A DNA stretch of 64,000 bases, taken from contig NZ_JAAVLW010000002.1 in the NCBI RefSeq assembly GCF_013114835.1, positions 744,001 to 808,000 on the forward strand, given 5' to 3'. The stretch comes from Bradyrhizobium archetypum. Lineage in GTDB: Bacteria > Pseudomonadota > Alphaproteobacteria > Rhizobiales > Xanthobacteraceae. Made by a program: the position numbers and the translations under genes. Shown piece after piece: positions 43,673 to 54,961 of this stretch; within the stretch, counting starts at the first letter, position 1; every line of letters starts with the position of its first letter. Under the pieces are notes generated by a model that ran no database searches, was not told where the DNA came from, and saw only the letters and a program-made list of their open reading frames with translations.

Positions 43673-44134
43673 TTAGCCTGCCTTGTGAAGAACCTTGCTG
43701 AAGTGCTTCCTGACCGGCTCACCCGTTTCGGTCGCAAGCTTCTGGGCAAGCGTCCATAATTCCCTGTTCTGGTCGGAAGCGGTTTCGAACGCCTTGCGGG
43801 TTTGCGCGGCTGACAACGTAAAAACGTCGGCCGCCGATTTGCTAGCGCAGAGATGGATCAGGAAATCGAGCGCCGAGGCGGCATTGGCGTTTGAGAGTTC
43901 AAACACCTTCATCCCGTAGTCGGTCGCACTTCTGGCATTGCTTGACCAGGTCTCGCGCAGCGCTTCGGTCATCTCGTCCGAGGCGGTCCTGATCTTCTCG
44001 AAGCCTTCCTGTGCGCGGGCGAGGACCTGCTCGTTGCCGCCGATGCCAGGCAAGGCGATCTTCGAGAAGTCCAGCAGCGGCATCCCGAAGAAGGCATTGG
44101 TTCCGTTCGTCGCTTTCATTTCGCTTTCACTCAC
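43673..44134 (-). CDS. Phasin-family protein
   Basis: The 153-residue protein matches the phasin_2 family: mostly helical, with NEQVLARAQEGFEKIRTASDEMTEALRETW and a conserved helical C-terminus. It would coat polyhydroxyalkanoate granules. GTG 44134 or ATG 44119 could be the start. A second phasin-type gene lies at 32465. Confidence 0.85.
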   Translation of the reverse strand: MSESEMKATNGTNAFFGMPLLDFSKIALPGIGGNEQVLARAQEGFEKIRTASDEMTEALRETWSSNARSATDYGMKVFELSNANAASALDFLIHLCASKSAADVFTLSAAQTRKAFETASDQNRELWTLAQKLATETGEPVRKHFSKVLHKAG

Positions 44135-44465
44135 GCAGCATTACCTTTCCCAAGCGAAAGCATTCTCCGCAACGCTCGCTTGCGTCACGAGAGCTCGCGC
44201 TCCGTGTTGATTCAGATTTTGGATGAGCTTTGATTTAGCCCCTTACCCACTACGACTTTGCGCTAAGAGAACGAGAGCGTCGGTTCGAATTGCGACTCTC
44301 GCGAAAAATTTTTTCGGGGTTTGTCAATACAAACGAACGTATATTTGTGGCGTGTTGTGCATAACAAGGATATCTCAGAGAGCAGGCAGACTTCACTTCA
44401 GCGTAGCGTTGCAAGAAAAACGACGTTCACTCGCGTTAGGGCGAGCACCAAAACCCTCTGCAAAA
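44135..44465. other. 331-bp intergenic region
   Basis: It holds the phasin promoter on the minus side and an AT-richer stretch around 44300-44380. I see no gene. Confidence 0.5.
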
Positions 44466-44495
44466 CAAAAACCCCGGCATTTCTGCCGGGGTTTT
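44466..44495 (-). terminator. Rho-independent terminator of groESL
   Basis: AAAACCCCGGCA and TGCCGGGGTTTT form a strong stem; on the minus strand it runs into TTTTTGTTTTG, about 45 bp after the groEL stop. Confidence 0.9.
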
Positions 44496-44538
44496 GCGTT
44501 TCTTGTATTCGCCTTGCGAGGCCGGACCTTACCGGACC

Positions 44539-46252
<1,714 letters not shown>

Positions 46253-46270
46253 GCGTGGCAGGCGACTAGC

Positions 46271-46585
46271 TTAGGCGGCCTTTTTCTTCGTGGCGGAGAC
46301 GTCGAGCACGCCCATGATGTCGGACTCCTTCATGATCAGGAGCTCCTGGCCGTCGATCTTGACCTCGGTGCCCGACCACTTGCCGAACAGCACGCGGTCG
46401 CCGACCTTGAGATCGATCGGGATCAGCTTGCCGGTTTCGTCACGGCCGCCGGGGCCGACGGCGACGATTTCGCCCTGGGAGGGCTTTTCCTTGGCAGTGT
46501 CCGGAATGATGATGCCGCCAGCGGTCTTCTCTTCTGCGTCGATGCGTTTGACGACGACGCGGTCGTGAAGCGGACGGAAGTTCAT
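46271..46585 (-). CDS. groES: 10-kDa co-chaperonin GroES
   Basis: The 104-residue protein matches GroES ([53 protein letters not shown]). It caps GroEL. AGGAGG lies 6 nt before the ATG. Upstream lie a heat-shock-type promoter and two degenerate CIRCE elements. Confidence 0.98.
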   Translation of the reverse strand: MNFRPLHDRVVVKRIDAEEKTAGGIIIPDTAKEKPSQGEIVAVGPGGRDETGKLIPIDLKVGDRVLFGKWSGTEVKIDGQELLIMKESDIMGVLDVSATKKKAA

Positions 46586-46670
46586 GCAGTCCTCCTAAAC
46601 ATTTGGGAATGTTGTCGAATTTTGGAATTTTGGCAGTCCGTGCCAGCGAGTGCCAGCGCGGCTGCGGGTG

Positions 46671-46699
46671 ATTTAGGCCAGACTTGTTCGGGGGACAAG
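46671..46699 (-). promoter_or_regulatory. Probable heat-shock (sigma-32-type) promoter of groESL
   Basis: On the minus strand CTTGTC (complement of 46694-46699) is followed after 16 bp by CCTAAAT (complement of 46671-46677), close to the alphaproteobacterial RpoH pattern CTTGAA-N17-CCTATNT. It lies about 90 bp upstream of groES. Confidence 0.45.
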
Positions 46700-46716
46700 G
46701 GCTTCTAGCAGAAAAA

Positions 46717-46743
46717 TTAGCACTCAGGCACACCGCCTGCCAA
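46717..46743 (-). promoter_or_regulatory. Degenerate CIRCE element 1
   Basis: TTAGCACTC-N9-GCCTGCCAA: the first half is a perfect CIRCE half-site, the second matches GAGTGCTAA at 6 of 9. It overlaps a sigma-70-like pair TTGGCA-N18-TAATTT on the minus strand. CIRCE is bound by the repressor HrcA. Confidence 0.7.
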
Positions 46744-46791
46744 TTTTGTTCGGCATGATTAATCCCGGTGGCGGGCGCTCCCATGCCCCTA

Positions 46792-46818
46792 TTAGCACGT
46801 GCGGTAAGCTGCTGCTAA
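46792..46818. promoter_or_regulatory. Degenerate CIRCE-like element 2
   Basis: TTAGCACGT-N9-TGCTGCTAA has the same 9-9-9 layout as CIRCE, with 7 and 6 matches in the halves. It lies 75 bp from element 1, between groES and the divergent usg gene. Confidence 0.5.
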
Positions 46819-46966
46819 CGCGCGAATTTTCAACACATCATTAAACATTTAGGCTTGTGATAGGTTGGTATCGTGCGTCACATTTCTCTCATGTGAGCGC
46901 ATCTCCGCCGGGGTGGCTCGGTGTGTGGCCACCACGACAATGCGCTCCTGAAATGGAGGTATTGGC

Positions 46967-47254
46967 ATGGTCTCGCGGGTTGGAGTTGTTTCCGACGACT
47001 TCCGGAAACAGGTGCTGGGTTACGGGCTGACGACGGCGCAAATCCTGTATCGGATGCCGGATCACCCTTCATTGCTGCAGACCTATGTCTGGCAGGATTA
47101 CGATCTGTTTCCGAAATTCCCCGCGCTGAAGGATTTCCTCGCTTTCTGGCAGGAAAAGCTTGATGGCCCGCTGTTTTCCGTAACGGTTGCGCATTCCAAG
47201 CTGATCAAGCCGGCTGAGCTGCGCGCGGTCGACGGCGTATTCAGGCTGCATTGA
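46967..47254 (+). CDS. Usg-family protein
   Basis: The 95-residue protein matches the Usg family, found almost only in Hyphomicrobiales (GYGLTTAQILYRMPDHPSLLQTYVWQDYD). Its function is unknown. GGAGG precedes ATG 46967. It is divergent from groESL and may share control with it. Confidence 0.88.
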   Translation: MVSRVGVVSDDFRKQVLGYGLTTAQILYRMPDHPSLLQTYVWQDYDLFPKFPALKDFLAFWQEKLDGPLFSVTVAHSKLIKPAELRAVDGVFRLH

Positions 47255-47261
47255 AGTCAAC

Positions 47262-47367
47262 CCTCATGGTGAGGAGGCGCGCCAGTGCCGTCTCGAACCA
47301 TGCAGCCCTGGTGGTGCCATTCATCCTTCGAGACGCCTGCCGCGCAGGCTTCTCAGGATAAGGTCTG
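47262..47367. repeat. Dispersed repeat, family D copy
   Basis: CTCATGGTGAGGAGGCGC...CTCGAACCATG and CATCCTTCGAGACG...CTTCTCAGGATAAGG face each other. Copies are at 52897 and 59886. Confidence 0.75.
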
Positions 47368-47463
47368 ACAGAGGATGGCGGGCATGGCGCGATGCGCCTT
47401 TGCCCACCCGATCGAATCGAATTCGTGTTAGCCTCCCGCGATAATCAAAAAAGGGAGGCACCC

Positions 47464-48003
47464 ATGGCCAAAAGGAAAGTGGCATCACGACCCGCGGCGC
47501 AGCCCGCCGTGAAGAAGAAATGGTCGGGTCACAACGCAGCCGCAAAATCCGCAGTCCGCAAGACCATCAAATCCAAAGGACGCGTGTCGAAGGCCAAGCC
47601 GGCAAGAAAGGCGCGGCCGAAGCAGACCATCGCCATCAGCCATCACCGCGAAGAAGATTTCAAGGCCGACGGCCTGCGCGCTTACGCAAAATACCGCGAC
47701 CTCGGCATCAAGGATGCGACGCATGGTCTGGCGCAGGCGCATGTGATCCGCCTGCAGGGGCCCTGCAATCCCGCGGAAGTTTCAAAACTGCACTACCACG
47801 ACGTCGAATTTCAGATGGTCTACGTGCTCAAGGGCTGGGTGAAGACCTACATGGAAGGGCAGGGCGAGACGCTGATGAAGGAAGGCAGCGCCTGGACCCA
47901 GCCGCCGCGCATCAAGCACCTGATTATGGATTATTCCGACGACGTCGAACTGCTGGAAGTGATCTTGCCGGCGGATTTCAAGACGGTGGAGTTGGCGTCG
48001 TAA
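47464..48003 (+). CDS. Cupin-domain protein with a basic N-terminal tail
   Basis: The 179-residue protein has a Lys/Arg/Ala-rich tail of about 54 residues (roughly 19 basic) followed by a small cupin (LHYHDVEFQMVYVLKGWVKTYMEGQGE, with the metal-type His-x-His). GGGAGG precedes ATG. The tail resembles histone H1-like or ribosome-binding tails. Function is unknown. Confidence 0.8.
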   Translation: MAKRKVASRPAAQPAVKKKWSGHNAAAKSAVRKTIKSKGRVSKAKPARKARPKQTIAISHHREEDFKADGLRAYAKYRDLGIKDATHGLAQAHVIRLQGPCNPAEVSKLHYHDVEFQMVYVLKGWVKTYMEGQGETLMKEGSAWTQPPRIKHLIMDYSDDVELLEVILPADFKTVELAS

Positions 48004-48010
48004 CCTTCGG

Positions 48011-48091
48011 CGTCATTCCGGGGCGAATGCGAAGCATCGAACCCGGTCTCGAGGTTCCGGGTTCGACGCTGACGGTCGCCCCGGAACGACG
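48011..48091. repeat. Dispersed palindromic repeat, family B copy 4
   Basis: CGTCATTCCGGGGCGA and TCGCCCCGGAACGAC flank a diverged core (GGTCTCGAGGTTCC). It separates the cupin and the convergent nucleoside transporter genes. Confidence 0.75.
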
Positions 48092-48100
48092 GAGAGAGCG

Positions 48101-49351
48101 TCACGTCATCACCCCCACCACCGCCCCCATCAGGCACGTCGTGATCGTGCCCGAGACGATCGACTTCAGCCCGAGCGCATTGATCTCCTCGCGCCGCTCC
48201 GGTGCCATGGTGCCGAGACCGCCGATCATGATGCCGAGGCTGGCGAAGTTGGCAAAACCGCACATCGCATAAAGCATGATCAGCCGCGAGCGCGGGTCGA
48301 GCGCATCGGCGCCGAGCTTTGAAAGCTCAAGATAGGCGATCAGCTCGTTCAGCACGGTCTTGGTACCCATCAGGCTTCCGGCCGTGACGGCCTGCCCCCA
48401 GGGCAGGCCCATCAGCCAGCACACCGGCGCCATCAGGTAGCCGAGCAGTCGCTGCAGCGAAATTTTTGCACCGCCGATCTCGGGCAACAGTCCGAGGATT
48501 GCATTGACGAGATAGACCAGCGCCACCAGCACCAGCAGCATCGCGACGATGTTGAGCAGCAATTCGAGCCCCGCCGCAGTGCCCTTGGCGATGGCGTCCA
48601 TGGTCGAGGATGCGTGCATGTCGGGATCTTCAAGCGAGCCGCCGGTGCGTTTATCGGAAGTCTCCGGCACCATGATCAGGCTGACGAGGATAGCGGCCGG
48701 CGCGCCCAGCACGGATGCGATGACAAAATGCGCAGCCGCGTCCAGGATCAGCGGCGCGAGGAAGGTGGCGTAGAGCACCAGCACGGTGCCGGCGATGCCG
48801 GCCATGCCGCCGGTCATCACTAGGAACAATTCGCTGCGCGTGAGCTGCGCGAGATAGGGCCGGATGAACAGCGGCGCCTCGACCATGCCGAGAAAGATAT
48901 TGGCCGCAGTCGACAGCCCAACCGCGCCGCCGACGCCGAGCGTGCGCTCCAGCAGCCGCGCCATGCCGCGCACAATCGGCGGCAAGACGCGCCAATAGAA
49001 CAACAAGGTCGTCAGAACGCTCATGACCAGCACGATCGGCAGCGCCTGGAACGCCAGCACGAAATCCGCGCCCGGCGCCTTGAGATCGAACGGCAATGCG
49101 CCGCCGCCGACATAGCCGAACACGAAGGAGGTGCCGGCGCGCGTCGCCGCCGCGATGGTGTTGACGGCATCGTTGATGGCGCCGAACGCCTTTGCCACCG
49201 GCGGCAGCTTGAGCAGCACCAGCGCGGTGACGATGGTGACCGCCAGCCCGATCGCCACTTGACGGAGCGACACGGCGCGGCGGTTCTCGCCGCAGGCCCA
49301 TGCGATCGCCAGCAACGCCAGCACGCCAAAAGCCGATTGCAGTTGCAGCAT
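48101..49351 (-). CDS. Concentrative nucleoside transporter (NupC family)
   Basis: The 416-residue membrane protein matches the CNT family: QSAFGVLALLAIAW at the start, GFVFGYVGGGALPFD, SMLTTLLFYWRVLPPIVRG and GTKTVLNELIAYLEL. It takes up nucleosides with H+ or Na+. It stands alone. Confidence 0.92.
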   Translation of the reverse strand: MLQLQSAFGVLALLAIAWACGENRRAVSLRQVAIGLAVTIVTALVLLKLPPVAKAFGAINDAVNTIAAATRAGTSFVFGYVGGGALPFDLKAPGADFVLAFQALPIVLVMSVLTTLLFYWRVLPPIVRGMARLLERTLGVGGAVGLSTAANIFLGMVEAPLFIRPYLAQLTRSELFLVMTGGMAGIAGTVLVLYATFLAPLILDAAAHFVIASVLGAPAAILVSLIMVPETSDKRTGGSLEDPDMHASSTMDAIAKGTAAGLELLLNIVAMLLVLVALVYLVNAILGLLPEIGGAKISLQRLLGYLMAPVCWLMGLPWGQAVTAGSLMGTKTVLNELIAYLELSKLGADALDPRSRLIMLYAMCGFANFASLGIMIGGLGTMAPERREEINALGLKSIVSGTITTCLMGAVVGVMT

Positions 49352-49463
49352 GAATCCCCCAAACCCGGCAGCGATTATGCCAGCCTTGCCGAGTTGTGAA
49401 AACCCAGCCAGCGCTGCGGAGTATGGGTCCGCGTGTTCGCAGGGACGACGCGGGTGGATTCGA

Positions 49464-50228
49464 TCAGCCCCGTCCCACGAATGGCATCTTGGTCGCCATG
49501 ACCGTCATGAACAGCACGTTGGCATCGAGCGGCAGGCTCGCCATGTAGGCGACGGCGTCGCCGACCGCCTTCGCGTCCATGCGCGGCTCGTGCTTCATCG
49601 TGCCGTCGGGCTGCATCACGCCGGGGCCGGCGACCATGCGGTCGGTCATCGGGGTTGCGGCATTGCCGATATCGACCTGGCCGACCGCGATGTCGTACAT
49701 GCGGCCATCGAGGTTGGAGGCCTTGGTCAGGCCGGTGATTGCGTGCTTGGTCGAAGTATAGGCCGCGGAGAACGGCCGCGGCGCATGCGCGGAGATCGAG
49801 CCGTTATTGATGATGCGGCCGCCGCGCGGGTTCTGGTCCTTCATAATACGGAAGGCGTGCTGGGTGCACAGGAAGGGGCCCGTGAGGTTGGTGTTCACCA
49901 CCGCCTGCCACTGCTCGAGGCTGAGGTCCTCGAAATTGACCGGCGGCGCGCCCATGCCGGCATTGTTGAAGAGCACGTCGAGCCGGCCGTAGGTATCCTT
50001 CACCTTGGCGAACAGCGCCGCGATCGAATCGGGCTTGGTCATGTCAGCGGAAACGCACATGCTCTTGCCGACGTTGTCGCCGAGCCTCTTGGTTTCCTCC
50101 AGCATCTCCATGCGGCGCCCGGCGAGCACGACGATGTAGCCGGCATTCATCAGCGCCAGTGATGCGGCGCGTCCGACGCCGGTGCCGGCACCGGTCACGA
50201 GTGCGATCTTGTTGGTTGCGTCGGCCAT
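49464..50228 (-). CDS. Short-chain dehydrogenase/reductase
   Basis: The 254-residue SDR has the NAD(P) motif GAGTGVGR (13-20), NNAG (about 90) and the active-site Tyr-Lys in [13 protein letters not shown] precedes the start [13 protein letters not shown]; the longer frame overlaps the next gene. It lies 13 bp after the Anbu gene on the same strand and may be co-transcribed. Substrate is unknown. Confidence 0.9.
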   Translation of the reverse strand: MADATNKIALVTGAGTGVGRAASLALMNAGYIVVLAGRRMEMLEETKRLGDNVGKSMCVSADMTKPDSIAALFAKVKDTYGRLDVLFNNAGMGAPPVNFEDLSLEQWQAVVNTNLTGPFLCTQHAFRIMKDQNPRGGRIINNGSISAHAPRPFSAAYTSTKHAITGLTKASNLDGRMYDIAVGQVDIGNAATPMTDRMVAGPGVMQPDGTMKHEPRMDAKAVGDAVAYMASLPLDANVLFMTVMATKMPFVGRG

Positions 50229-50241
50229 TGTTTCCTCGCCT

Positions 50242-51000
50242 TCAGTTTTTGGTTTCTGTTTCGGATTTGTAGGGGGGTCTTGGAATATTCTGGTGGGCCG
50301 CCCGCAAGGCCGCCGACCAGCGCGAGCGCAGATCGTGGAAATAGGGTTCGCCCGCCTCGATGCGGTGGTTGAGATCGGCCTCGCAGGCATCGGTGCGCAC
50401 CACCAGAATGTCGATCGGCAGGCCGACGCCGAGGTTGGAGCGCATGGTCGAATCCATCGAGATCAGGCCGGTCTTCAGCGCCTCATAGAGCTCGACATCG
50501 TAATGCATCGCGCGGTCAAGCACCGGCTTGCCGTATTTGTGCTCGCCGATCTGCAAATAGGGCGTATCCGTGGTGCATTCGATGAAATTGCCGGCGGTGT
50601 AGACCATGAACAGCCGCATCCGCGAGCCCTTGATCTGCCCGCCGAACAGGAAGGAGACGTCGAAGGAGACATCTTCGGACCGCAGCGCCGGGCCTTCGGT
50701 GGCATGGACCAGGCGGATCGCTCGCCCGATACGCTGCGCCGCCTGGAACATGGTCGGCGCGTTCATCAGCGTCTCGACCTCGCCGGTGTTGGGATCTGCG
50801 AAGCCCTCGGTCAGGGTCGACAGCACGGACTGGCTGATCGCCAGATTGCCGGCGCTGGCAATCGCCATGATGCGCTCGCCGGGGTTTGAGAAAATATGCA
50901 GCTTGCGAAAGGTCGACACATTGTCGAGGCCGGCATTGGTGCGGGTATCCGCGATCATGACGAGACCGTCCCGCACCAGAATTCCGCAACAATAGGTCAT
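50242..51000 (-). CDS. Anbu-type proteasome homologue (N-terminal Thr peptidase)
   Basis: The 252-residue protein matches the Anbu family of bacterial proteasome-like proteins. Its N-terminus [12 protein letters not shown] exposes Thr after Met removal; the catalytic set Thr1, Asp17 (ADTRTN) and Lys32 (FRKLH) is complete. Anbu usually occurs next to transglutaminase, alpha-E and ATP-grasp genes; here those genes lie at 53020-56380, with an oligopeptide receptor gene in between. It probably degrades or processes a peptide product. Confidence 0.9.
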   Translation of the reverse strand: MTYCCGILVRDGLVMIADTRTNAGLDNVSTFRKLHIFSNPGERIMAIASAGNLAISQSVLSTLTEGFADPNTGEVETLMNAPTMFQAAQRIGRAIRLVHATEGPALRSEDVSFDVSFLFGGQIKGSRMRLFMVYTAGNFIECTTDTPYLQIGEHKYGKPVLDRAMHYDVELYEALKTGLISMDSTMRSNLGVGLPIDILVVRTDACEADLNHRIEAGEPYFHDLRSRWSAALRAAHQNIPRPPYKSETETKN

Positions 51001-51280
51001 TCAAAGTCCCCGAACGCATCCGTTTTCGGCGGCCAAACTAGTAGCCAATTTCGGGGGGGCATCCAACCCCCATTCCCCGTGGCGCGGCATGCGCCCGCCG
51101 GATGGGGAACGCATGCGGAAATCGGCGCGGAATCGGGTCCGTCGCGGTCATGTGGTTGCCGAGCAAGGCTGCGAAGCTCCGAACTACCGAAACTGCGAGT
51201 ATTGATTAAGCCGGCGGCCTCCGGCACTCTGGCTGTTCGACAAGAACAAAAAGCAAGAACAACAAGTCTGGGAGGCTAGC

Positions 51281-52894
51281 ATGCGCGCCACGCGGTCACT
51301 GTTCAAACCAGCCGCAGCCATCGCGCTAATTTGCCTCATCGCAGTTTCCGCGTTCCCCGCCATGGCGCAGAAGAAGGGCGGCACGCTCAGGCTCTATCAC
51401 AACGACAATCCGCCCTCGACCTCGCTGCATGAGGAAGCGACGATTGCCTCGGTGACGCCGTTTGCGGCCATCTTCAACAACCTCGTGGTGTTCGATCCGG
51501 CCAAGGTCCATGAGAGTATCGATACAGTCATCCCGGATCTGGCCGAAAGCTGGTCGTGGGATTCCACCAACACCAAGCTGACCTTCAAACTCAGGCAGGG
51601 CGTGAAATGGCACGACGGCCAGCCGTTCACGGCCAAGGACGTGCAGTGCACCTGGCGGATGCTGATCGGGAAGGGCGGCGAGACCAAGGACTTTCACCGC
51701 AACCCGCGCAAGGTCTGGTACAGCAAGCTGCAGGATGTTTCCATCAACGGCGACTACGAAGCGACGTTCGAGCTGAGCGAGCCGCAGCCGAGTCTGCCGG
51801 TGCTGCTGGCGAGCGCGTTTTCGCCGGTTTATCCCTGCCATGTGCCGCAGCAGGTAATGCGCACCAAGCCCATCGGCACCGGGCCGTTCAAATTCGTCGA
51901 ATTCAGGCGCGGCGAATCCGTCCGTCTCGTACGCAATCCCGATTACTGGAAGAAAGATCGCCCCTATCTCGACGAGATCACGTTCCGGATGATCGACAGC
52001 CGCGCCACGCGCATGCTGGCATTTGCGACCGGCGAATACGACATCACCTTTCCCTCCGACGTCAGCGTTCCCCTGATGAAGGACATGAAGGCGCGGGCGC
52101 CGCACGCGATCTGCGAGATGACGACCACGGGAGTGCAGATCAACCTGATGGTCAACCGCGTCAATCCGCCGTTCGACAATCCGGAGATCCGCAAAGCGAT
52201 GTCGCTCGTGCTGGACCGAAAACCTTTCAACACGATCCTGATGGAGGGCTTGGCGCGCATGGGCGGTGCGATGCTGGCCAAGCCCGAGGGCGAGTGGGGC
52301 ATGCCGCCGGAAATGGTGTCGCAGCTCACGGGCTACGGTCCTGATACAGAGAAGAACATCGCCGAGGCGCAGGCGATCATGCAGAAGCTCGGCTATAGCG
52401 ACGCCAAGCCGCTGCAGATCAAGATCCAGACCAGGAACCTGCCGACCTATCGCGATCCCGCCGTGATCCTGACCGACCAGCTCAAGAAGATCTACATCAC
52501 AGGCGAACTCGACATCCTCGACACGCCGCGCTGGTACGCGCGGCTGGCAAAGAAGGACTACACGATCGGGCTGAACTTGACCGGCGTCAGCGTCGATGAC
52601 CCCGACGGCAACATCGTCGAGAATTATTCCTGCAAGTCGGAGCGTAACTATACCCAATACTGCAACGCCGAGGTCGACCGGCTGCTGGCGGCGCAATCGA
52701 GCGAGCTCGACAAGGAAAAGCGCAAGAAGATGGTCTGGGAGATCGAGCGGCTGTTGGTCGAGGACGCGGCGCGGCCGATCATCCTGCACTCGTCGGCCGG
52801 CAATTGCTGGCAGCCCTACGTGAAGAATTTCCGGCCCCACGCCAACAGCCAGTACAACAATCTGCGGTTCGAGGAGGTGTGGCTGGATAAATAA
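51281..52894 (+). CDS. Peptide/nickel-type ABC transporter substrate-binding protein
   Basis: The 537-residue periplasmic receptor (SBP_bac_5 family) has a signal peptide (AAAIALICLIAVSAFPAMAQ) and the family blocks VKWHDGQPFTAKDV and KPIGTGPFKFVE. GGGAGG precedes ATG. No permease or ATPase is adjacent. It lies in opposite orientation between the Anbu gene and the transglutaminase gene; ligand is unknown. Confidence 0.9.
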   Translation: MRATRSLFKPAAAIALICLIAVSAFPAMAQKKGGTLRLYHNDNPPSTSLHEEATIASVTPFAAIFNNLVVFDPAKVHESIDTVIPDLAESWSWDSTNTKLTFKLRQGVKWHDGQPFTAKDVQCTWRMLIGKGGETKDFHRNPRKVWYSKLQDVSINGDYEATFELSEPQPSLPVLLASAFSPVYPCHVPQQVMRTKPIGTGPFKFVEFRRGESVRLVRNPDYWKKDRPYLDEITFRMIDSRATRMLAFATGEYDITFPSDVSVPLMKDMKARAPHAICEMTTTGVQINLMVNRVNPPFDNPEIRKAMSLVLDRKPFNTILMEGLARMGGAMLAKPEGEWGMPPEMVSQLTGYGPDTEKNIAEAQAIMQKLGYSDAKPLQIKIQTRNLPTYRDPAVILTDQLKKIYITGELDILDTPRWYARLAKKDYTIGLNLTGVSVDDPDGNIVENYSCKSERNYTQYCNAEVDRLLAAQSSELDKEKRKKMVWEIERLLVEDAARPIILHSSAGNCWQPYVKNFRPHANSQYNNLRFEEVWLDK

Positions 52895-52896
52895 AT

Positions 52897-53006
52897 CTCA
52901 CCACTCATGGTGAGGAGCGCGTCTTCGCGCGTCTCGAACCACGTGGCCCCGATGTACCCGCGGCCCATCCTTCGAGACGCGCTTCGCGGCTCCTCAGGAT
53001 GAGGTC
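52897..53006. repeat. Dispersed repeat, family D copy
   Basis: CTCATGGTGAGGAGCGCG...TCTCGAACCA and CATCCTTCGAGACGCG...CTCCTCAGGATGAGG face each other. It lies between convergent genes. Confidence 0.8.
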
Positions 53007-53019
53007 GAGCTTGCGGGTT

Positions 53020-53859
53020 CTACTGCGACTGGCTCTGCCACTGGCCCGGCCGCCCGGCCTGTTCGACCCTCACCGCGACCGTCAACGTTTCCGCGCCCCC
53101 GCCATAGCGGGTGCCGCGCACCGGAGCTGCGCCGAGATAGTCGAGCCCGATGGCGACGCGGGCATGGGCGTCGGTGGTGCAGATGCCGTTGGCGGCATCG
53201 AAGCCGACCCAGCCGAGGTCAGGCACGAAGGCCTCGGCCCAGGCGTGGCCGGCCTGCTGGTGTATCAAGCCGTCAGAGCGCAGGAAGTGTCCGGAGACGA
53301 AACGCGCCGGCACGCCGCCGGAGCGGGCGCAGGCGATGAAGATGTGCGCATAGTCCTGGCAGACGCCGCGCTTCAGAGCAAAGGCTTCGGCCGCCGACGT
53401 GCCCGAGTTGGTGGGATCCTCATCGAACGTCATGTGCTCGTTGATCTGCACCATCAGCGCATGCAGGAAGCCGAGCACGTCGCCGTCGGATTCCGAACGC
53501 AGCTCGCGGGCGAATGTCGCCATCGCCGGGTTGACGGCAGTGAGCGCGGTCGACCTTAGGAACAGGCTCGCGGGGAACCGCTCGTCGGTGCCGCGCAGCA
53601 CGCCGCCGGTATCGTGGGTCTCGATCAGCCCCTCGACCTTGATGGTGAGATCGGCGATCGGGCCGTGGGTGAGAACATGGGTGACGTTGCCGAAGGCGTC
53701 CTGGTGCATGTCGAGGCGCGAGTCGGTCGAGACGTCGATCTGCCATTCGGCGACGTATTGCCCGTCATGGCTGCCCGGCGTCATGCGCAGGACCTGGATC
53801 ACGCCCGTGGCCGGCGGCTCGTAGCGATAGCTCGTGGTATGGGCAATTCGCAGGCGCAT
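53020..53859 (-). CDS. Transglutaminase-like cysteine peptidase-fold protein
   Basis: The 279-residue protein has an N-terminal beta domain and a transglutaminase core with the triad Cys167 (GVCQDYAH), His205 (AGHAWAE) and Asp221 (GFDAANG). It belongs to the family seen with alpha-E, ATP-grasp and Anbu proteins, a predicted peptide-making and trimming system. It is the last gene of the minus-strand ATP-grasp/alpha-E/transglutaminase set. Confidence 0.92.
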   Translation of the reverse strand: MRLRIAHTTSYRYEPPATGVIQVLRMTPGSHDGQYVAEWQIDVSTDSRLDMHQDAFGNVTHVLTHGPIADLTIKVEGLIETHDTGGVLRGTDERFPASLFLRSTALTAVNPAMATFARELRSESDGDVLGFLHALMVQINEHMTFDEDPTNSGTSAAEAFALKRGVCQDYAHIFIACARSGGVPARFVSGHFLRSDGLIHQQAGHAWAEAFVPDLGWVGFDAANGICTTDAHARVAIGLDYLGAAPVRGTRYGGGAETLTVAVRVEQAGRPGQWQSQSQ

Positions 53860-53885
53860 GGGGTACCCGGATAGTGCTTCGGATC

Positions 53886-53974
53886 GTCATGCCCGGGCTC
53901 GTCCCGGGCATCCACGTCTTTTGCTGGATCGGCATAACAAGACGTGGATGGCCGGGACAAGCCCGGCCATGACG
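53886..53974. repeat. Dispersed palindromic repeat, family C copy 1
   Basis: GTCATGCCCGGGC...CATCCACGTCTT and AAGACGTGGATGGCCGGGAC...GCCATGACG face each other. It lies between the alpha-E and transglutaminase genes. Copy 2 is at 62660. Confidence 0.8.
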
Positions 53975-54000
53975 GCGTTTGGTTTCGTTCGTCCGCAATC

Positions 54001-54945
54001 TCAAATCAAATACTGCCTGGTGATGATCTCGCCCAGCCTTGAATTGTCCGCGATGAATTCCTGGATGAACTCGTGGACGCCGTGCTGGAAGATATCGTCC
54101 ATATGGCTGTGTTCCAACCGGTTGCGTACCCCGCGGGCGTGGCGCTGGGCGGCGCCCTGGCGGCCATAGGCGACGCCGATCTGGTCGAGGTTGCGCACGA
54201 GGTTGCTGTAGCAGCTCATCAGCGACCGCGGCAGCGTATCGTTCAGGATCAGGAGGTCGGCGATCAGCCACGGCTTCAGCGTCTCGCGATAAACCCAGTG
54301 ATAGGCAGTCAGCGCCGACACCGAGCGCAGGATCGAGGTCCATTGATAATAGTCCAGCGGGCCGCCGACGTGCTCCTCCTCCGGCAGCAGCACATGATAT
54401 TTGACGTCGAGAATGCGGGCGGTGTTGTCGGCGCGTTCCAGATGCAGCCCGAGCCGCGAGAACCAGTAGGCGTCGTTGCGCAGCATGGTGCGGTAGGCCG
54501 AGCCGTCGAAGCGCAGCGAGGTCTCCTGCACGAAGCGCAGGAAGCGCGCCAATTCCTCTCGGCTCGACGTGCCCTTGCCCCAGACTTCCTGCAATTCGAG
54601 CCAGGCCGAATTGATGGTGTCCCACATCTCCGACGTCAGCGCGGTTCGCACCGAACGCGAATTGAGCCGCGCCGCCTCGATGCAGTTCTTGATCGAGGAG
54701 GGGTTCGCCGGCGAGAACGCCAGATATTCGACGACGTTCTGCTCGCTGGCTTCCGGATAGACCTCGTAGAAGCTCGTGCTGACGCCGGCCGTCAAAAGCG
54801 CCGATTCCCACTCATTGGTCTTGCCGATATAGGCGGCGGGCAACGCGGTGACGCGCAAGGTCGCGTCGATGGTGCGCGCAATATATTCGGCGCGCTCGAC
54901 ATAGCGGGCCAGCCAGTACAGGTTCTCGGCGGTGCGCGACAGCAT
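54001..54945 (-). CDS. Alpha-E (DUF403) domain protein
   Basis: The 314-residue helical protein matches the alpha-E family (MLSRTAENLYWLARYVERAEYIARTID, then HLERADNTARILDVKYHVLLP). It occurs with circularly permuted ATP-grasp and transglutaminase proteins, probably as a subunit of a peptide-synthesis complex. It lies 16 bp after the ATP-grasp gene, in one operon. Confidence 0.92.
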   Translation of the reverse strand: MLSRTAENLYWLARYVERAEYIARTIDATLRVTALPAAYIGKTNEWESALLTAGVSTSFYEVYPEASEQNVVEYLAFSPANPSSIKNCIEAARLNSRSVRTALTSEMWDTINSAWLELQEVWGKGTSSREELARFLRFVQETSLRFDGSAYRTMLRNDAYWFSRLGLHLERADNTARILDVKYHVLLPEEEHVGGPLDYYQWTSILRSVSALTAYHWVYRETLKPWLIADLLILNDTLPRSLMSCYSNLVRNLDQIGVAYGRQGAAQRHARGVRNRLEHSHMDDIFQHGVHEFIQEFIADNSRLGEIITRQYLI

Positions 54946-54961
54946 GCGAAGGTTACGCTCT

